Part shown: positions 33,463 through 41,782 of the stretch, piece by piece
How the letters are laid out: every line of letters starts with the position of its first letter
Position numbering within the stretch: position 1 is the stretch's first letter
Origin: Anaerolineae bacterium
GTDB taxonomy: Bacteria > Chloroflexota > Anaerolineae > Aggregatilineales > Phototrophicaceae
NCBI GenBank assembly: GCA_022820125.1
Contig: JAJEGA010000093.1
Coordinates: 1 to 54,824 of the forward strand
Direction of reading: 5' to 3'
DNA: 54,824 nucleotides
Position numbers and translations under genes: made by a program
Notes under the pieces: generated by a model
Databases searched by the model: none
What the model saw: the letters and a program-made list of their open reading frames with translations, nothing else
Told to the model about the DNA's origin: nothing

Positions 33463-34881
33463 ATGACAGCAATCGATCGATCAATCTTCCGCAAATACGA
33501 TATCCGCGGGATCGCCGCCGGCGATGCGCCGCAACTGACGCCGAGGGTCGCTCTGCTGGTGGGCAAGGCGCTGGGCACATATTTGCCGCGCCATTTTCAA
33601 TCGCAGCGCGTTTTCGTCGGCGCCGACAATCGCCTGACCTCGGCGCCCCTCAAAGCCGCCCTAATCGAAGGCTTGGCATCCACTGGGCTGCCGGTCACCG
33701 ACATCGGCGAGGTGCTCACGCCCACCGTATACTTCGCTTCCGCGTCCTATGACGGGATCGGCGCAGGCGTCATGATCACTGGCAGCCATCTCGACACGCG
33801 CTACAACGGGATTAAGATGGCTTATGGCAAGCTGGCGCTCGCCGGCGAGCAAATTCAAGACCTGCTCGCGATCATTGATGACGAAGCATTTGCGCTGGGG
33901 CAGCCCGATATCGCCGAAGACTTTGATCTGATTCAGCGGCATATGGCGGCGATTCAAAGCCAGGTCACAATGGCAAAACCCATGAAAGTTGTATTGGATG
34001 CGGGCAATGGTTTGTCCGGCGCTTATCTTCCGCCGGTGTTGACGGCGCTGGGGCTTGATGTGGAATGCCTCTACTGCGAGCCGGACGGCAGCTTCCCCAA
34101 CCATTTGCCCAACCCGGAAGACCCGGAGATGACGCGCGATCTGGAAGCCAAAGTCGTCGAATTGAGCGCCGACCTGGGTCTGGCTTTTGATGGCGACAGC
34201 GACCGCTGCGGGTTCATTGACAATCACGGGCATCATATCGCCGCTGACCGGCTGCTGGCGCTGCTGGCGCGCGATCTGCTCAGCCGTCATCCCGGCACGC
34301 CGATCGTCTTTGATGTCAAGGCGTCTCAGGCGCTGCCCGATGAAATCACCAGATTTGGCGGTCAGCCGGTGATGTGGAAATCGGGCCACAGCTTGATGAA
34401 GCGGAAAATGAACGAAATCGGTTCTTTGCTCGGCGGCGAAGTCAGCGGTCATCTCTTTATCGGTGAGGACTATTACGGCTTTGATGACGCGCCCCTCGTC
34501 GCCTTGAAAACCCTGGAGATCATCAGCAAGTCGGATTTGACAATTGCCGAAATCTTCGATGAGATTCCCAAGCTGGTGGCGACTCCCGAAATCGTGCTGT
34601 CCGCGCCGGACGATCTGAAATTCAAGATGATCGACGAGATGACGGAGCGCTTAAAATGTGACTATGAGGTGGTGACGGTCGACGGCGCGCGCGTGAACTT
34701 CGCCGATGGCTGGGGGTTGGTGCGGGCCAGCAATACGCAGCCGGCTGTTACTTTGCGTTTCGAAGCTTACACGCGCGAGCAGATTGCCCGGTATATGCGC
34801 GTCTTCAAGGCGCAATTGGACCCCTACCCGCAAATCGACCGGGCTCGCTTTGATGCGCTTCTGGTCGAGTTCAGCGCCTGA
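33463..34881 (+). CDS. Phosphomannomutase/phosphoglucomutase
   Basis: A 472-aa alpha-D-phosphohexomutase interconverting hexose 1- and 6-phosphates for sugar-nucleotide synthesis. The four domain signatures are visible: F-R-K-Y-D-I-R-G (9-16), the phosphoserine loop M-I-T-G-S-H (about 104-109), the metal loop F-D-G-D-S-D-R (about 242-248) and the sugar loop G-G-E-V-S-G-H (about 325-331). A C-terminal phosphate-binding loop (V-R-A-S-N-T-Q-P) is intact. The loop after the serine reads H-L-D-T-R-Y-N-G-I-K instead of the usual H-N-P-x-x-Y-N-G. Whether the substrate is mannose or glucose phosphate cannot be told. Confidence 0.9.
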   Translation: MTAIDRSIFRKYDIRGIAAGDAPQLTPRVALLVGKALGTYLPRHFQSQRVFVGADNRLTSAPLKAALIEGLASTGLPVTDIGEVLTPTVYFASASYDGIGAGVMITGSHLDTRYNGIKMAYGKLALAGEQIQDLLAIIDDEAFALGQPDIAEDFDLIQRHMAAIQSQVTMAKPMKVVLDAGNGLSGAYLPPVLTALGLDVECLYCEPDGSFPNHLPNPEDPEMTRDLEAKVVELSADLGLAFDGDSDRCGFIDNHGHHIAADRLLALLARDLLSRHPGTPIVFDVKASQALPDEITRFGGQPVMWKSGHSLMKRKMNEIGSLLGGEVSGHLFIGEDYYGFDDAPLVALKTLEIISKSDLTIAEIFDEIPKLVATPEIVLSAPDDLKFKMIDEMTERLKCDYEVVTVDGARVNFADGWGLVRASNTQPAVTLRFEAYTREQIARYMRVFKAQLDPYPQIDRARFDALLVEFSA

Positions 34882-34908
34882 GCCATTGCCAGGTTCAAAT
34901 GCCGCAAC

Positions 34909-35625
34909 GTGACAAATAGGCGCGACTTCTTCCAACACATTTATCGCTGCCAAGCCGAGCGATTTGATCGTCTGGTCGCCCGTGAAGACATGCGCGGCAA
35001 CCTCTTCGCCGCGGTCAATGAGATCCGCCCCCTGCATGGATTGCGGGCGGTGGAATTTGGCGCCGGCACCGGACGGCTTACCAAACAGCTCTCGGTGATC
35101 GTCGACAGCATCATTGCTTTCGACCTTGAGCCGTCGATGATAAGGCGGGCGGGTCGCATTATGCGCGAAAGCGGAATGGCCAACTGGCGCCTTGCGCTTG
35201 GCGATAACAGGCGCATGCCAGTCGCGTCGAATTGCGCTGATCTGGTGATTGAAGGCTGGAGCTTCGCCCATGTCATCGGTTGGCATCCACGCGATTGGCT
35301 GGCGCAAACCGATGCGATGCTGGCTGAGATGGAGCGCATTCTCAAGCCGGGCGGCAGCGCCATCCTCATCGAGACGATGGGAACGGGCCGGCGTCAGCCA
35401 AAGGCGCCATCGCCCAAGCTGGCTCAACTCTATGATTATTGGCGGCACGCATGGGGCTATTCGTATCGTTGGATCCGCACAGACTTTCAATTTGCCTCGC
35501 CGCAGGAAGCGGAAGAACTGATGCGGTTTTTCTTCGGTGAGGAATTGGCGGAGGCCTGCCTGGATGGCGATACGGTCCTTGTGCCCGAGTGCACCGGCAT
35601 CTGGTGGAAAGATAAGGCCAGCTAA
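34909..35625 (+). CDS. Class I SAM-dependent methyltransferase
   Basis: A 238-aa protein with motif I A-V-E-F-G-A-G-T-G-R-L (about 46-56), motif II-like I-I-A-F-D-L-E-P-S-M (about 67-76) and the post-motif L-K-P-G-G-S-A-I-L-I-E near 145-155, consistent with the Methyltransf_11 group. Substrate unknown. It starts at GTG 34909, 27 bases after the phosphohexomutase stop, without a clear ribosome binding site; the frame has no closer ATG before motif I except Met28. It probably shares a transcript with the mutase. Confidence 0.72.
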   Translation: MTNRRDFFQHIYRCQAERFDRLVAREDMRGNLFAAVNEIRPLHGLRAVEFGAGTGRLTKQLSVIVDSIIAFDLEPSMIRRAGRIMRESGMANWRLALGDNRRMPVASNCADLVIEGWSFAHVIGWHPRDWLAQTDAMLAEMERILKPGGSAILIETMGTGRRQPKAPSPKLAQLYDYWRHAWGYSYRWIRTDFQFASPQEAEELMRFFFGEELAEACLDGDTVLVPECTGIWWKDKAS

Positions 35626-35726
35626 CGACGCCTCCGATCTGTAAGCTTGAGAACAGGACCGGATTAAACCGATCCTGCAAATAAGCGTCGAGGCGGCAGT
35701 CGCAGGGATCTCAATGGACGAGAACT

Positions 35727-35753
35727 GTAGGGGCGTCTTTGTGAGTCGCCCTC
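35727..35753 (+). repeat. GTAGGGGCG palindrome upstream of MITE copy A
   Basis: GTAGGGGCG, then TCTTTGTGA, then GTCGCCC. The stem is imperfect compared with its neighbours. With the MITE copy that follows, it fills much of the 407-base gap between the methyltransferase (ends 35625) and the next gene (36033). The remaining sequence (35626-35726, 35911-36032) shows nothing recognisable. Confidence 0.6.
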
Positions 35754-35767
35754 AGTAAGTCCGATAA

Positions 35768-35910
35768 AGTAATGCAACAAAATGAAGGAACGTCGTAGGG
35801 GCGACTCTTGAGTCGCCCACAGGTACAATGGCGACATAGTGGGCGAGACAAGTCTCGCCCCTACAGATCTCGAATCAGATTAGCATCGCCCTTATTCGCA
35901 TGACTTACTT
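35768..35910 (+). repeat. 143-bp MITE-like repeat, copy A
   Basis: Nearly identical, in opposite orientation, to 38259-38401, with about seven mismatches over 143 bases by eye. It contains two nested palindromes, one with stem ACTC/GAGT (35796-35820) and one with stem AGAC/GTCT (35839-35864). The right end reads GCATGACTTACTT, an inverted counterpart of the AAGTAAGTCATGC end best seen in copy B. In this copy the left end is interrupted (AGTAAGT, then CCGATA, then AAGTAATGC). Confidence 0.75.
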
Positions 35911-36032
35911 GCGTTTGCTTCTGTAACGCAATGGCTGAACCAGGCACTATTGAAACATGGATGAATTGGGTTATGATTGTTTGACCAAGCTCGCCGCAGG
36001 CCGGTGCGTAATCTGACTTTCATTGTCACTGT

Positions 36033-36710
36033 ATGCCCATGCTAAACGCCCCTGACGCAGCCCCCAGTATCGAATTTGAGGTGGACCGGGAGCATTCCGG
36101 CGTCCGTATGGTCGGCTGCGTCACCTTCGGCTTTGGCGCGCTCCTCAGCTACCTGATCCTCAGCAGCATCATACCGCAAGGCGGCTTGATTACGATTGGC
36201 GCCGCCTTGTTCATCGCGGTCGCGCTAACCTACGGCGCCGATTACTTGACGAAGCGCTATTGGCCCAGCAACCGCTTCATCCAGTTCGCGGGCGATGTGA
36301 TTAAGCTGGTCGGCGGCGGCAAGGTGCAAGGCGCCATCGACGCGGAACAAAACGTCAATTTGCTCATGTGGCATTTCGAGGCGAGGCGGCATCCGCGCGT
36401 GCCCAAGGGCTGGTACGTGGTGGCGAACGCGCTGGAGCAGGATGGCGAATACATCGTCACCTACAGCATCGTCTCGCCGACCGACTTCGAGTCAATGCCG
36501 CTTTCGCGCCTTTCAGTCAAGTATCAGCGCAAGAAAAAACGCAAGAACGAAGACGGGCGGGATCTGCGCGAGGCTGGCGCTTATCGCCGATTGGCGCAGG
36601 CTGAATTCCATCGGGGCGAGCTTGGCGCCGAGATGTCGCAAGAAGATTATTACGCCTACCTCGATTATCTTGCCGACACCTATACCGCCTGGATGCCAAA
36701 AGACAAATGA
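36033..36710 (+). CDS. Membrane protein of unknown function, first gene of repeat-flanked pair
   Basis: 225 aa, not recognised. Two hydrophobic helices at about 24-46 and 50-68 follow a short acidic N-terminus. The rest is soluble, with K-Y-Q-R-K-K-K-R-K-N (about 161-170) a strongly basic patch and an acidic, aromatic C-terminus (E-D-Y-Y-A-Y-L-D-Y-L). No ribosome binding site is clear before ATG 36033; a second ATG at 36039 is possible. It overlaps the next gene by four bases (ATGA), so the two are coupled. The pair is enclosed by inverted MITE-like repeats. Confidence 0.62.
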   Translation: MPMLNAPDAAPSIEFEVDREHSGVRMVGCVTFGFGALLSYLILSSIIPQGGLITIGAALFIAVALTYGADYLTKRYWPSNRFIQFAGDVIKLVGGGKVQGAIDAEQNVNLLMWHFEARRHPRVPKGWYVVANALEQDGEYIVTYSIVSPTDFESMPLSRLSVKYQRKKKRKNEDGRDLREAGAYRRLAQAEFHRGELGAEMSQEDYYAYLDYLADTYTAWMPKDK

Positions 36711-38230
36711 CCGCGCCGGGCAGAGTCTTATTCTGCATCGCCTGCCTGCTTGCCGCCGCCGCCAACACTATCGCGCAAGACCAGATCATATCGGTGGGCA
36801 GCGCCATTGATGGCGAATTGGCTGCTGGCGAAACGCATCGCTACTCATTGACGGCGCTGGAACTCACGCTGCTTTCGTTTAGGGTTGAGGCGCTTGACGA
36901 CGGGCTGGATCCGGCGCTGGAGATCTTCGACGCCGAGGGCCAGCTAGTCGTTTCCAACGATGACTACAACTATCCCAGCCATCTCGATGCGGCGATTCAA
37001 GCCTTTGTAATTCCGCAGACATCGACCTACACCATCGCCTTGCGCGCTGTTGGCGCAAGCGCGGGCGCTTATCGGCTGCATGTGCTGCCCGGCTACGATC
37101 GATTGGCATTGAGCGAAAGCCCGGTTGATAGCGCCAACTGGGAAGTTGTGCACAGCGACGCAACCGTGAATGTCTCTGATTCCAGCGCTTTCGCACTAGA
37201 AATGCGCGGGCTGGCGCGCTCGGCGGGCTTGGTTGGGCTGCATCTGCCCATTGAGCGCGACTTGTACTATCAAGCGACATTTAACCAAGTGAGCTCGCCG
37301 GTTGTCTGGCAGGTGGGCTTGCTGTTCCGTTATCTTTCGCCATCAAAGTATCATCGCCTGCTCTTGAGCAAGCGCGGCTACTGGCGCATGGATCGAATTG
37401 ACGGCGACCAAGCGACGCAGCTGCGGGGTTGGACCGGTCATCCGGCGATTCGTCCCGGTGAGAGTAATTTCCGCTTAGGCGTATTGGTCAGCGGCCAACA
37501 CTACGATGTGGTCTACAACGGGCAGTTGGTCGGCTCGGCTTGGGATCAGGCGGCTCCGGGCCCCGGCAGCCTGGGCGTTGCCCTGATGACCGATGAACAT
37601 TCTGGCGGGCCGGTGTCCATGGTTGTTGCCGAGGCCTTGGTCACCCTGCCGAGCCGAGTTGATGATCAACTGCTCTTTCCTCAGCGACTGGTCGTGGATG
37701 GTTACTACGCCATGGCCGCAACGCTGGCTCGACAGCAGCTTATGCCAGTCGGCGGCGAAATCAAGCTGGCAGTGCCGGAGAGTTCGGTCAGGCGGTCGCG
37801 ATCTGGCGTAACCCGTTTGCCAATCGCGTCAAATTTCAGCTTCGCGCAATTTGCCCTGGGCGCGTCGCTGACGCTCGATGCGCGTTCGGAAAGGAATGGC
37901 GGCTGCGGTCTGTTTTTCCACTACAACGATGATGACAATTATTCGCTTGCCTATGTCACCAGGCATGGCGACTACGGGGTTTCACGCCGCGCGGTCGCCG
38001 GCTTCGAGCCCGGCATATACGGCAATCAAGCAGCCGCGGATAGGGCGACCCATTACCTTTTGCTCATCGTTTCGGACGATGTCATTCATTATTACCTGGA
38101 CGAACGCTATGTCGGCAGCCTCGACAGCATACCGCGTATCGGCGGCGTCGGCATTGCGGCGGTCAACTATGACGAAGTGGAAACCGGCTGCGCCTTCGAC
38201 GATCTCTGGCTCTTAAGCCTGGATGATTGA
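36707..38230 (+). CDS. Secreted protein with PPC-like and two LamG-like domains
   Basis: 507 aa with a signal peptide (F-C-I-A-C-L-L-A-A-A-A, cleavage near residue 24 after I-A-Q). Residues about 25-125 look like a bacterial pre-peptidase C-terminal (PPC) beta-sandwich: G-E-L-A-A-G-E-T-H-R-Y-S-L, then D-P-A-L-E-I-F-D-A-E-G, then T-Y-T-I-A-L-R-A. Two later segments (about 140-310 and 330-505) resemble each other and laminin-G/concanavalin-type beta-sandwiches: A-L-E-M-R-G-L ... G-L-L-F-R-Y and L-T-L-D-A-R-S-E-R-N-G-G-C-G-L-F-F-H-Y. There is no catalytic motif. It probably binds glycans or proteins outside the cell. Confidence 0.62.
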   Translation: MTAPGRVLFCIACLLAAAANTIAQDQIISVGSAIDGELAAGETHRYSLTALELTLLSFRVEALDDGLDPALEIFDAEGQLVVSNDDYNYPSHLDAAIQAFVIPQTSTYTIALRAVGASAGAYRLHVLPGYDRLALSESPVDSANWEVVHSDATVNVSDSSAFALEMRGLARSAGLVGLHLPIERDLYYQATFNQVSSPVVWQVGLLFRYLSPSKYHRLLLSKRGYWRMDRIDGDQATQLRGWTGHPAIRPGESNFRLGVLVSGQHYDVVYNGQLVGSAWDQAAPGPGSLGVALMTDEHSGGPVSMVVAEALVTLPSRVDDQLLFPQRLVVDGYYAMAATLARQQLMPVGGEIKLAVPESSVRRSRSGVTRLPIASNFSFAQFALGASLTLDARSERNGGCGLFFHYNDDDNYSLAYVTRHGDYGVSRRAVAGFEPGIYGNQAAADRATHYLLLIVSDDVIHYYLDERYVGSLDSIPRIGGVGIAAVNYDEVETGCAFDDLWLLSLDD

Positions 38231-38258
38231 TCAGCGCTTCCCAAGCAGAAGTAGAACA

Positions 38259-38401
38259 AAGTAAGTAATGCGAAAAAGGGCGATGCTAATTTGATTCAAG
38301 ATCTGTAGGGGCGAGACTTGTCTCGCCCACTATGTCGCCATTGTACATGTGGGCGACTCAAGAGTCGCTCCTACGACGTTCCTTCATTTTGTTGCATGAC
38401 T
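38259..38401 (-). repeat. 143-bp MITE-like repeat, copy B (inverted)
   Basis: Reverse-complement partner of 35768-35910. On the minus strand it begins AGTCATGC, extended outward to AAGTAAGTCATGC (38394-38406), and ends GCATTACTTACTT, giving about 13-bp terminal inverted repeats with one mismatch. Inside are the same two palindromes. It lies in the 335-base gap between the two-gene cassette and the convergent glycoside hydrolase gene. Confidence 0.75.
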
Positions 38402-38424
38402 TACTTGGAATTACTGAGACGACT

Positions 38425-38497
38425 GTAGGGGCTGCCCATTGTGTTGCTCAAACTTGCTTTATGGCGAAAGTTTGGCCGAGCCAATGCTCGCCCCTAC
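38425..38497. repeat. GTAGGGGC-ended palindromic element
   Basis: The ends GTAGGGGC (38425) and GCCCCTAC (38490-38497) are inverted, CCATTG and CCAATG continue the imperfect outer stem, and an inner stem CAAACTT/AAAGTTTG closes it. It is a diverged two-ended member of the palindrome family next to MITE copy B. A further partial unit (GCGGGCGACC ... GCCGCCCCTG) lies at 38514-38538. Confidence 0.6.
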
Positions 38498-38565
38498 AAG
38501 GTCTCAATGGAAAGCGGGCGACCCAAAAGCCGCCCCTGAAAATGCGTTTGCGCGGTCGATAATGC

Positions 38566-40014
38566 TTATCGCATCACAGCGCCAAGCGAATCGCAAGCGG
38601 GGCAGGCGCCGCCGGGCCGCAACATCGCGTAGCCAGCCTGCGGGTCATTGCCCCAAACAGTGAAGTTGACATTCCAGACGATCATCATCAAGACGCGCCC
38701 CGAAGAGCGCGAGAGCTGCGCCGCTTCCGCCAGCCACTGCGCCTGCTGCCCCAAGGTAACATGGCTCGCCCAGGCGAAATTGGCGGGGATCGGACCCGGC
38801 ATGCCCTCGCCGCTGAGATAACCCAACTCCGTCCAGCACACCTTGGTATTGGGGAAGAATTGCGCGCCGCGATTCAGCATTGATTGGAAGAAATAGGTTG
38901 GGTAGCCGCCGCGAGGATCGCCGCCGCTTTGCGTTGGGCTTATTACGCCTTCGTTGTAGTGCAAGCCCAGGCAATCCATATACTGCGCCGCGCCCGCCGC
39001 CGCCATCTGCTGCATGAAGCGATCATCGTTCACAACCCGCCCGGGGAATGCGTTTTCCGCGCCAGTTGGGGCGGGCGCGCCACTGATGACGATGGTTGCC
39101 GGGTTGGCCGCTTTGATCGCGTTGTAAGCCGCAGCCAGCAGCCTGGTGAAGCGCGCGCCGTCGATTTGGTTCGTGGGCCATTCTTGGTCGATATTCGGCT
39201 CGTTCCACACTTCAATCGCATCGGCGCCTTGCCGCGCCAAATGCGCCACGTACTCCGCGAACTGGGCGACGTAGCCGTCAAAGTCAATCCCCAAAGCGCC
39301 CTTGTTGCCTTTCGCGCCGAGCAAGACCTTGAAGCCCTGACCGTGGGCTGCCGGTATGATGCCGGCGCCATCGTTAATCCCGTGTATCACTTGCTTCTTA
39401 ACCCAGGTCATGCCCGCGCGCCTCATCAGCCCGGCCGCCGTGCCGTCAAAGCCGGCGACGTGGCCGCCCAGGGCGAAACCACCCGTTTGCGCGGCGCTCG
39501 GTGGGGCGGGGGCGAGTTGAGGCGCGGCGCCAGGATCCGCAGGCGCTGCAGGTTGCTCTGGCGGTGGCGCCGGCGTCGGCACAGGCGCGAATTGCGGCGG
39601 GACGTGGACTTCATCGCAAATCACTGTGTCAGCCAGGTCGTAACTTACGCGCACCTGGTATTCCTTGCCCGAGGCATCCAGGAGACTGTATGTCCAGCCA
39701 AATAGAATATGCGAGCGCTTCTGCGGAAATGGAATAGTGGACGCGCAATTGTCGATGCCAAAAGCGCCGTAAAGCGTCCGGCTCGCCTCGTTGCTCCAAT
39801 TGTCTTCATAATACGTCCAGCGAAGCAGGCTCAGCGGCCCGCCGCGCGCTTCTTCAGCCACTTCTCTGGCAATTGCCAAGCCCTGTATCACTGGATTGTC
39901 TTGCGACAGCGCCGGCGAACTAATCAGTATCGCAGCCAGCGCCGCCAGAAATACTGCCAGAAAGCTAATCCTCTTCGTACCAGCGTCAAATAACCGCATG
40001 ACTAGCCTCTTCAT
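38566..40014 (-). CDS. Secreted clan GH-A glycoside hydrolase-like protein
   Basis: 482 aa. A signal peptide ends near residue 38 (A-L-S, then Q-D-N). Residues 39-138 form an unassigned N-terminal domain, followed by a Pro/Ala-rich linker (139-177). A TIM-barrel domain (about 178-470) resembles GH5/GH39/cellulase-type families: E-V-W-N-E-P-N places the putative acid/base Glu272, and C-W-T-E-L-G-Y places the putative nucleophile Glu396; H-Y-N-E near 352 supplies a conserved His-Tyr pair. Exact family and substrate are unclear. Four Cys near the N- and C-termini may form disulfides. It is downstream of the sensor kinase gene on the same strand. Confidence 0.75.
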   Translation of the reverse strand: MKRLVMRLFDAGTKRISFLAVFLAALAAILISSPALSQDNPVIQGLAIAREVAEEARGGPLSLLRWTYYEDNWSNEASRTLYGAFGIDNCASTIPFPQKRSHILFGWTYSLLDASGKEYQVRVSYDLADTVICDEVHVPPQFAPVPTPAPPPEQPAAPADPGAAPQLAPAPPSAAQTGGFALGGHVAGFDGTAAGLMRRAGMTWVKKQVIHGINDGAGIIPAAHGQGFKVLLGAKGNKGALGIDFDGYVAQFAEYVAHLARQGADAIEVWNEPNIDQEWPTNQIDGARFTRLLAAAYNAIKAANPATIVISGAPAPTGAENAFPGRVVNDDRFMQQMAAAGAAQYMDCLGLHYNEGVISPTQSGGDPRGGYPTYFFQSMLNRGAQFFPNTKVCWTELGYLSGEGMPGPIPANFAWASHVTLGQQAQWLAEAAQLSRSSGRVLMMIVWNVNFTVWGNDPQAGYAMLRPGGACPACDSLGAVMR

Positions 40015-40137
40015 ACTTAACTTAGTCCTTTATCAAAAGCATAGCGAAATCTCCACAGATTGCCATAGCTCGTTTAAGGCCGTCGGTCAGCCGTCAGCTA
40101 AGCGTACCCTGCGCCCAAAGCCCGGATTGCGCGCTGC

Positions 40138-41715
40138 CTAATCCCGCGGCAGCGTGAAGAAAAAGGTCGAGCCGCTGCCGACCTGGCTCTTAACCGCTAT
40201 ATCCCCGCCATGCGCCTCCACAATTTCCTTGACCAGGTACAAGCCCAAACCGGCGCCGTGGGCGCGGCTCGTCAACTTGTCATCGACGCGGTAGAAGCGC
40301 TCAAAGACTTTATCGATCTGGTCCTTCGGGATGCCGACGCCGTCATCGCGCACGAAAACGGTCACGCTCTTTTCGGTAAAGCGCCCGCCGACGGTAATGG
40401 CGCTGTCCCCCGGCGAATACTTGATAGCGTTGGTCAACAGATTCTCTATAACTTGCCGCAAGCGGAATTCGTCCCCCGGTATGAGCGGGAAGTTTGCCGG
40501 AAAGCTGAGAACAATCGGGTGACTGGTCTGGCTCTCCAGGCGCGCGGCCGAACGCGCCGCCAGCGCCCGCAGATCGGTATCGGCGATGTTCAGCCGCAAT
40601 TCGCGCGCGGCTTGTATCTTACTGGCGGTCAGCAGATCTTCGACCAGATCAGTCAACCGGTCGGCTTCGTCTTCGATGATCGCCACTTTCTCGCGGATTG
40701 TGCCGCTGTCCCATTCCACATCATCACGGCCCAGTGTGCTGGCGTAGCCCTTGATGATGGCGATTGGCGTGCGCAACTCGTGCTGGACAGTGGATATGAA
40801 TACCGATTGCATCTCCTGCGCCTTGCGAAAATTGGTGATGTCGCGGACGCTGGCGATGATGCTCTCCAGGCGGCCCTCGGCTGTCAGCAGCGGCGCGTAG
40901 GTGATGCCAACGCTGATCGTCATGCCATCGCGGCGCAGCAGATCGCCCTCGACATAAATGGTGTCAGCTCGCTCATTCGAAGTTGCCGCCCGCGCCCACC
41001 CTGCTTCCAGCGCGTCTTCGATATCGGGGCGCTCCAAAGACTCCCAAACGACGATCTCGCTCTTGAGCCGGTCAATCGCATCCTCCGGGCGCCAGCCTGT
41101 CATTCGCTCAAAAGCGAGGTTCGCCCGCTGGATAGTGAGATCGGGATTTAAGATGAAGACGCCGTCGCCGCTATTGTTCAGGATCGCTTCCAAACGCTGA
41201 TGCTCCTGGTGCAGTTCGCCATAGAGCTGCGCGTTGTTGACCGCGATCGCGGCTTGATCGGCGAAGCTCTGCAGCGTATTGAGGTCTTCTGGCGTGATGC
41301 TTGTCTGGTACGAGCGGAAGACGATCAGCAGCCCCAGAGGATTCCGGGCGAAGACCAGCGGCATCGCGATCGATTGCGCCAAGCGCGGGTCAATGCCATC
41401 AGCCATATCGCGCAATTTCTGATTGAGAAACTCGCGACTGAATCCGCCCGCGTCTTGCGGGTTCATTAATTCTTGCAGTTTGTCATTGAGCTGCGGCACA
41501 TCGTCGGCGGCGATGCCGCTATAAGCGCGCACCGAGAATCTGCCGTCATCTTTTTCGCTTAAGGCAACCACGCCAACCCGACCGGCCAGCATAACGAGCG
41601 AGGCATGCAGCACGCGGCGCAATACCTCGCTCAGATCAAGTTGAGCGGTAATGGCGCGGGTGATTTCCAGCAAGAAATCCCGTTGCTGCGTTCGCAGATC
41701 CGGGCGCATCAACAT
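40138..41715 (-). CDS. Sensor histidine kinase (GAF-PAS-HisKA-HATPase)
   Basis: 525 aa, apparently cytoplasmic with no membrane helix. A GAF domain (about 15-165), a PAS domain (about 172-295), then HisKA with the phospho-accepting His312 in V-Q-H-E-L-R-T-P-I, and an HATPase with N-box N-L-L-T-N-A-I-K-Y-S-P, G1 D-D-G-V-G-I-P and G2 G-A-G-L-G-L-Y-L-V. All catalytic boxes are intact. No response regulator gene is adjacent; the only receiver-like gene in the window (27843) is on the other strand, 11 kb away, and lacks the Asp. A putative -10 lies only seven bases before ATG 41715, so the mRNA may be leaderless or the second Met may be used. Confidence 0.92.
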   Translation of the reverse strand: MLMRPDLRTQQRDFLLEITRAITAQLDLSEVLRRVLHASLVMLAGRVGVVALSEKDDGRFSVRAYSGIAADDVPQLNDKLQELMNPQDAGGFSREFLNQKLRDMADGIDPRLAQSIAMPLVFARNPLGLLIVFRSYQTSITPEDLNTLQSFADQAAIAVNNAQLYGELHQEHQRLEAILNNSGDGVFILNPDLTIQRANLAFERMTGWRPEDAIDRLKSEIVVWESLERPDIEDALEAGWARAATSNERADTIYVEGDLLRRDGMTISVGITYAPLLTAEGRLESIIASVRDITNFRKAQEMQSVFISTVQHELRTPIAIIKGYASTLGRDDVEWDSGTIREKVAIIEDEADRLTDLVEDLLTASKIQAARELRLNIADTDLRALAARSAARLESQTSHPIVLSFPANFPLIPGDEFRLRQVIENLLTNAIKYSPGDSAITVGGRFTEKSVTVFVRDDGVGIPKDQIDKVFERFYRVDDKLTSRAHGAGLGLYLVKEIVEAHGGDIAVKSQVGSGSTFFFTLPRD

Positions 41716-41721
41716 AGGTTG

Positions 41722-41730
41722 ATTGTATCA
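41722..41730 (-). promoter_or_regulatory. Extended -10 element before the histidine kinase
   Basis: On the minus strand TGA is followed directly by TACAAT (41722-41727). No -35 match was found. The spacing puts the transcript start at or next to the ATG. Confidence 0.4.
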
Positions 41731-41782
41731 TGCCAGCGAATGGCGGCGATTGAAGCGCGCTCCTAATCATTCAACAGCCGGT

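Noticed and set aside
27843..41715. Histidine kinase at 40138 and regulator at 27843 as a two-component pair
   Set aside because: They are 11 kb apart on opposite strands and the regulator lacks the phospho-accepting Asp.
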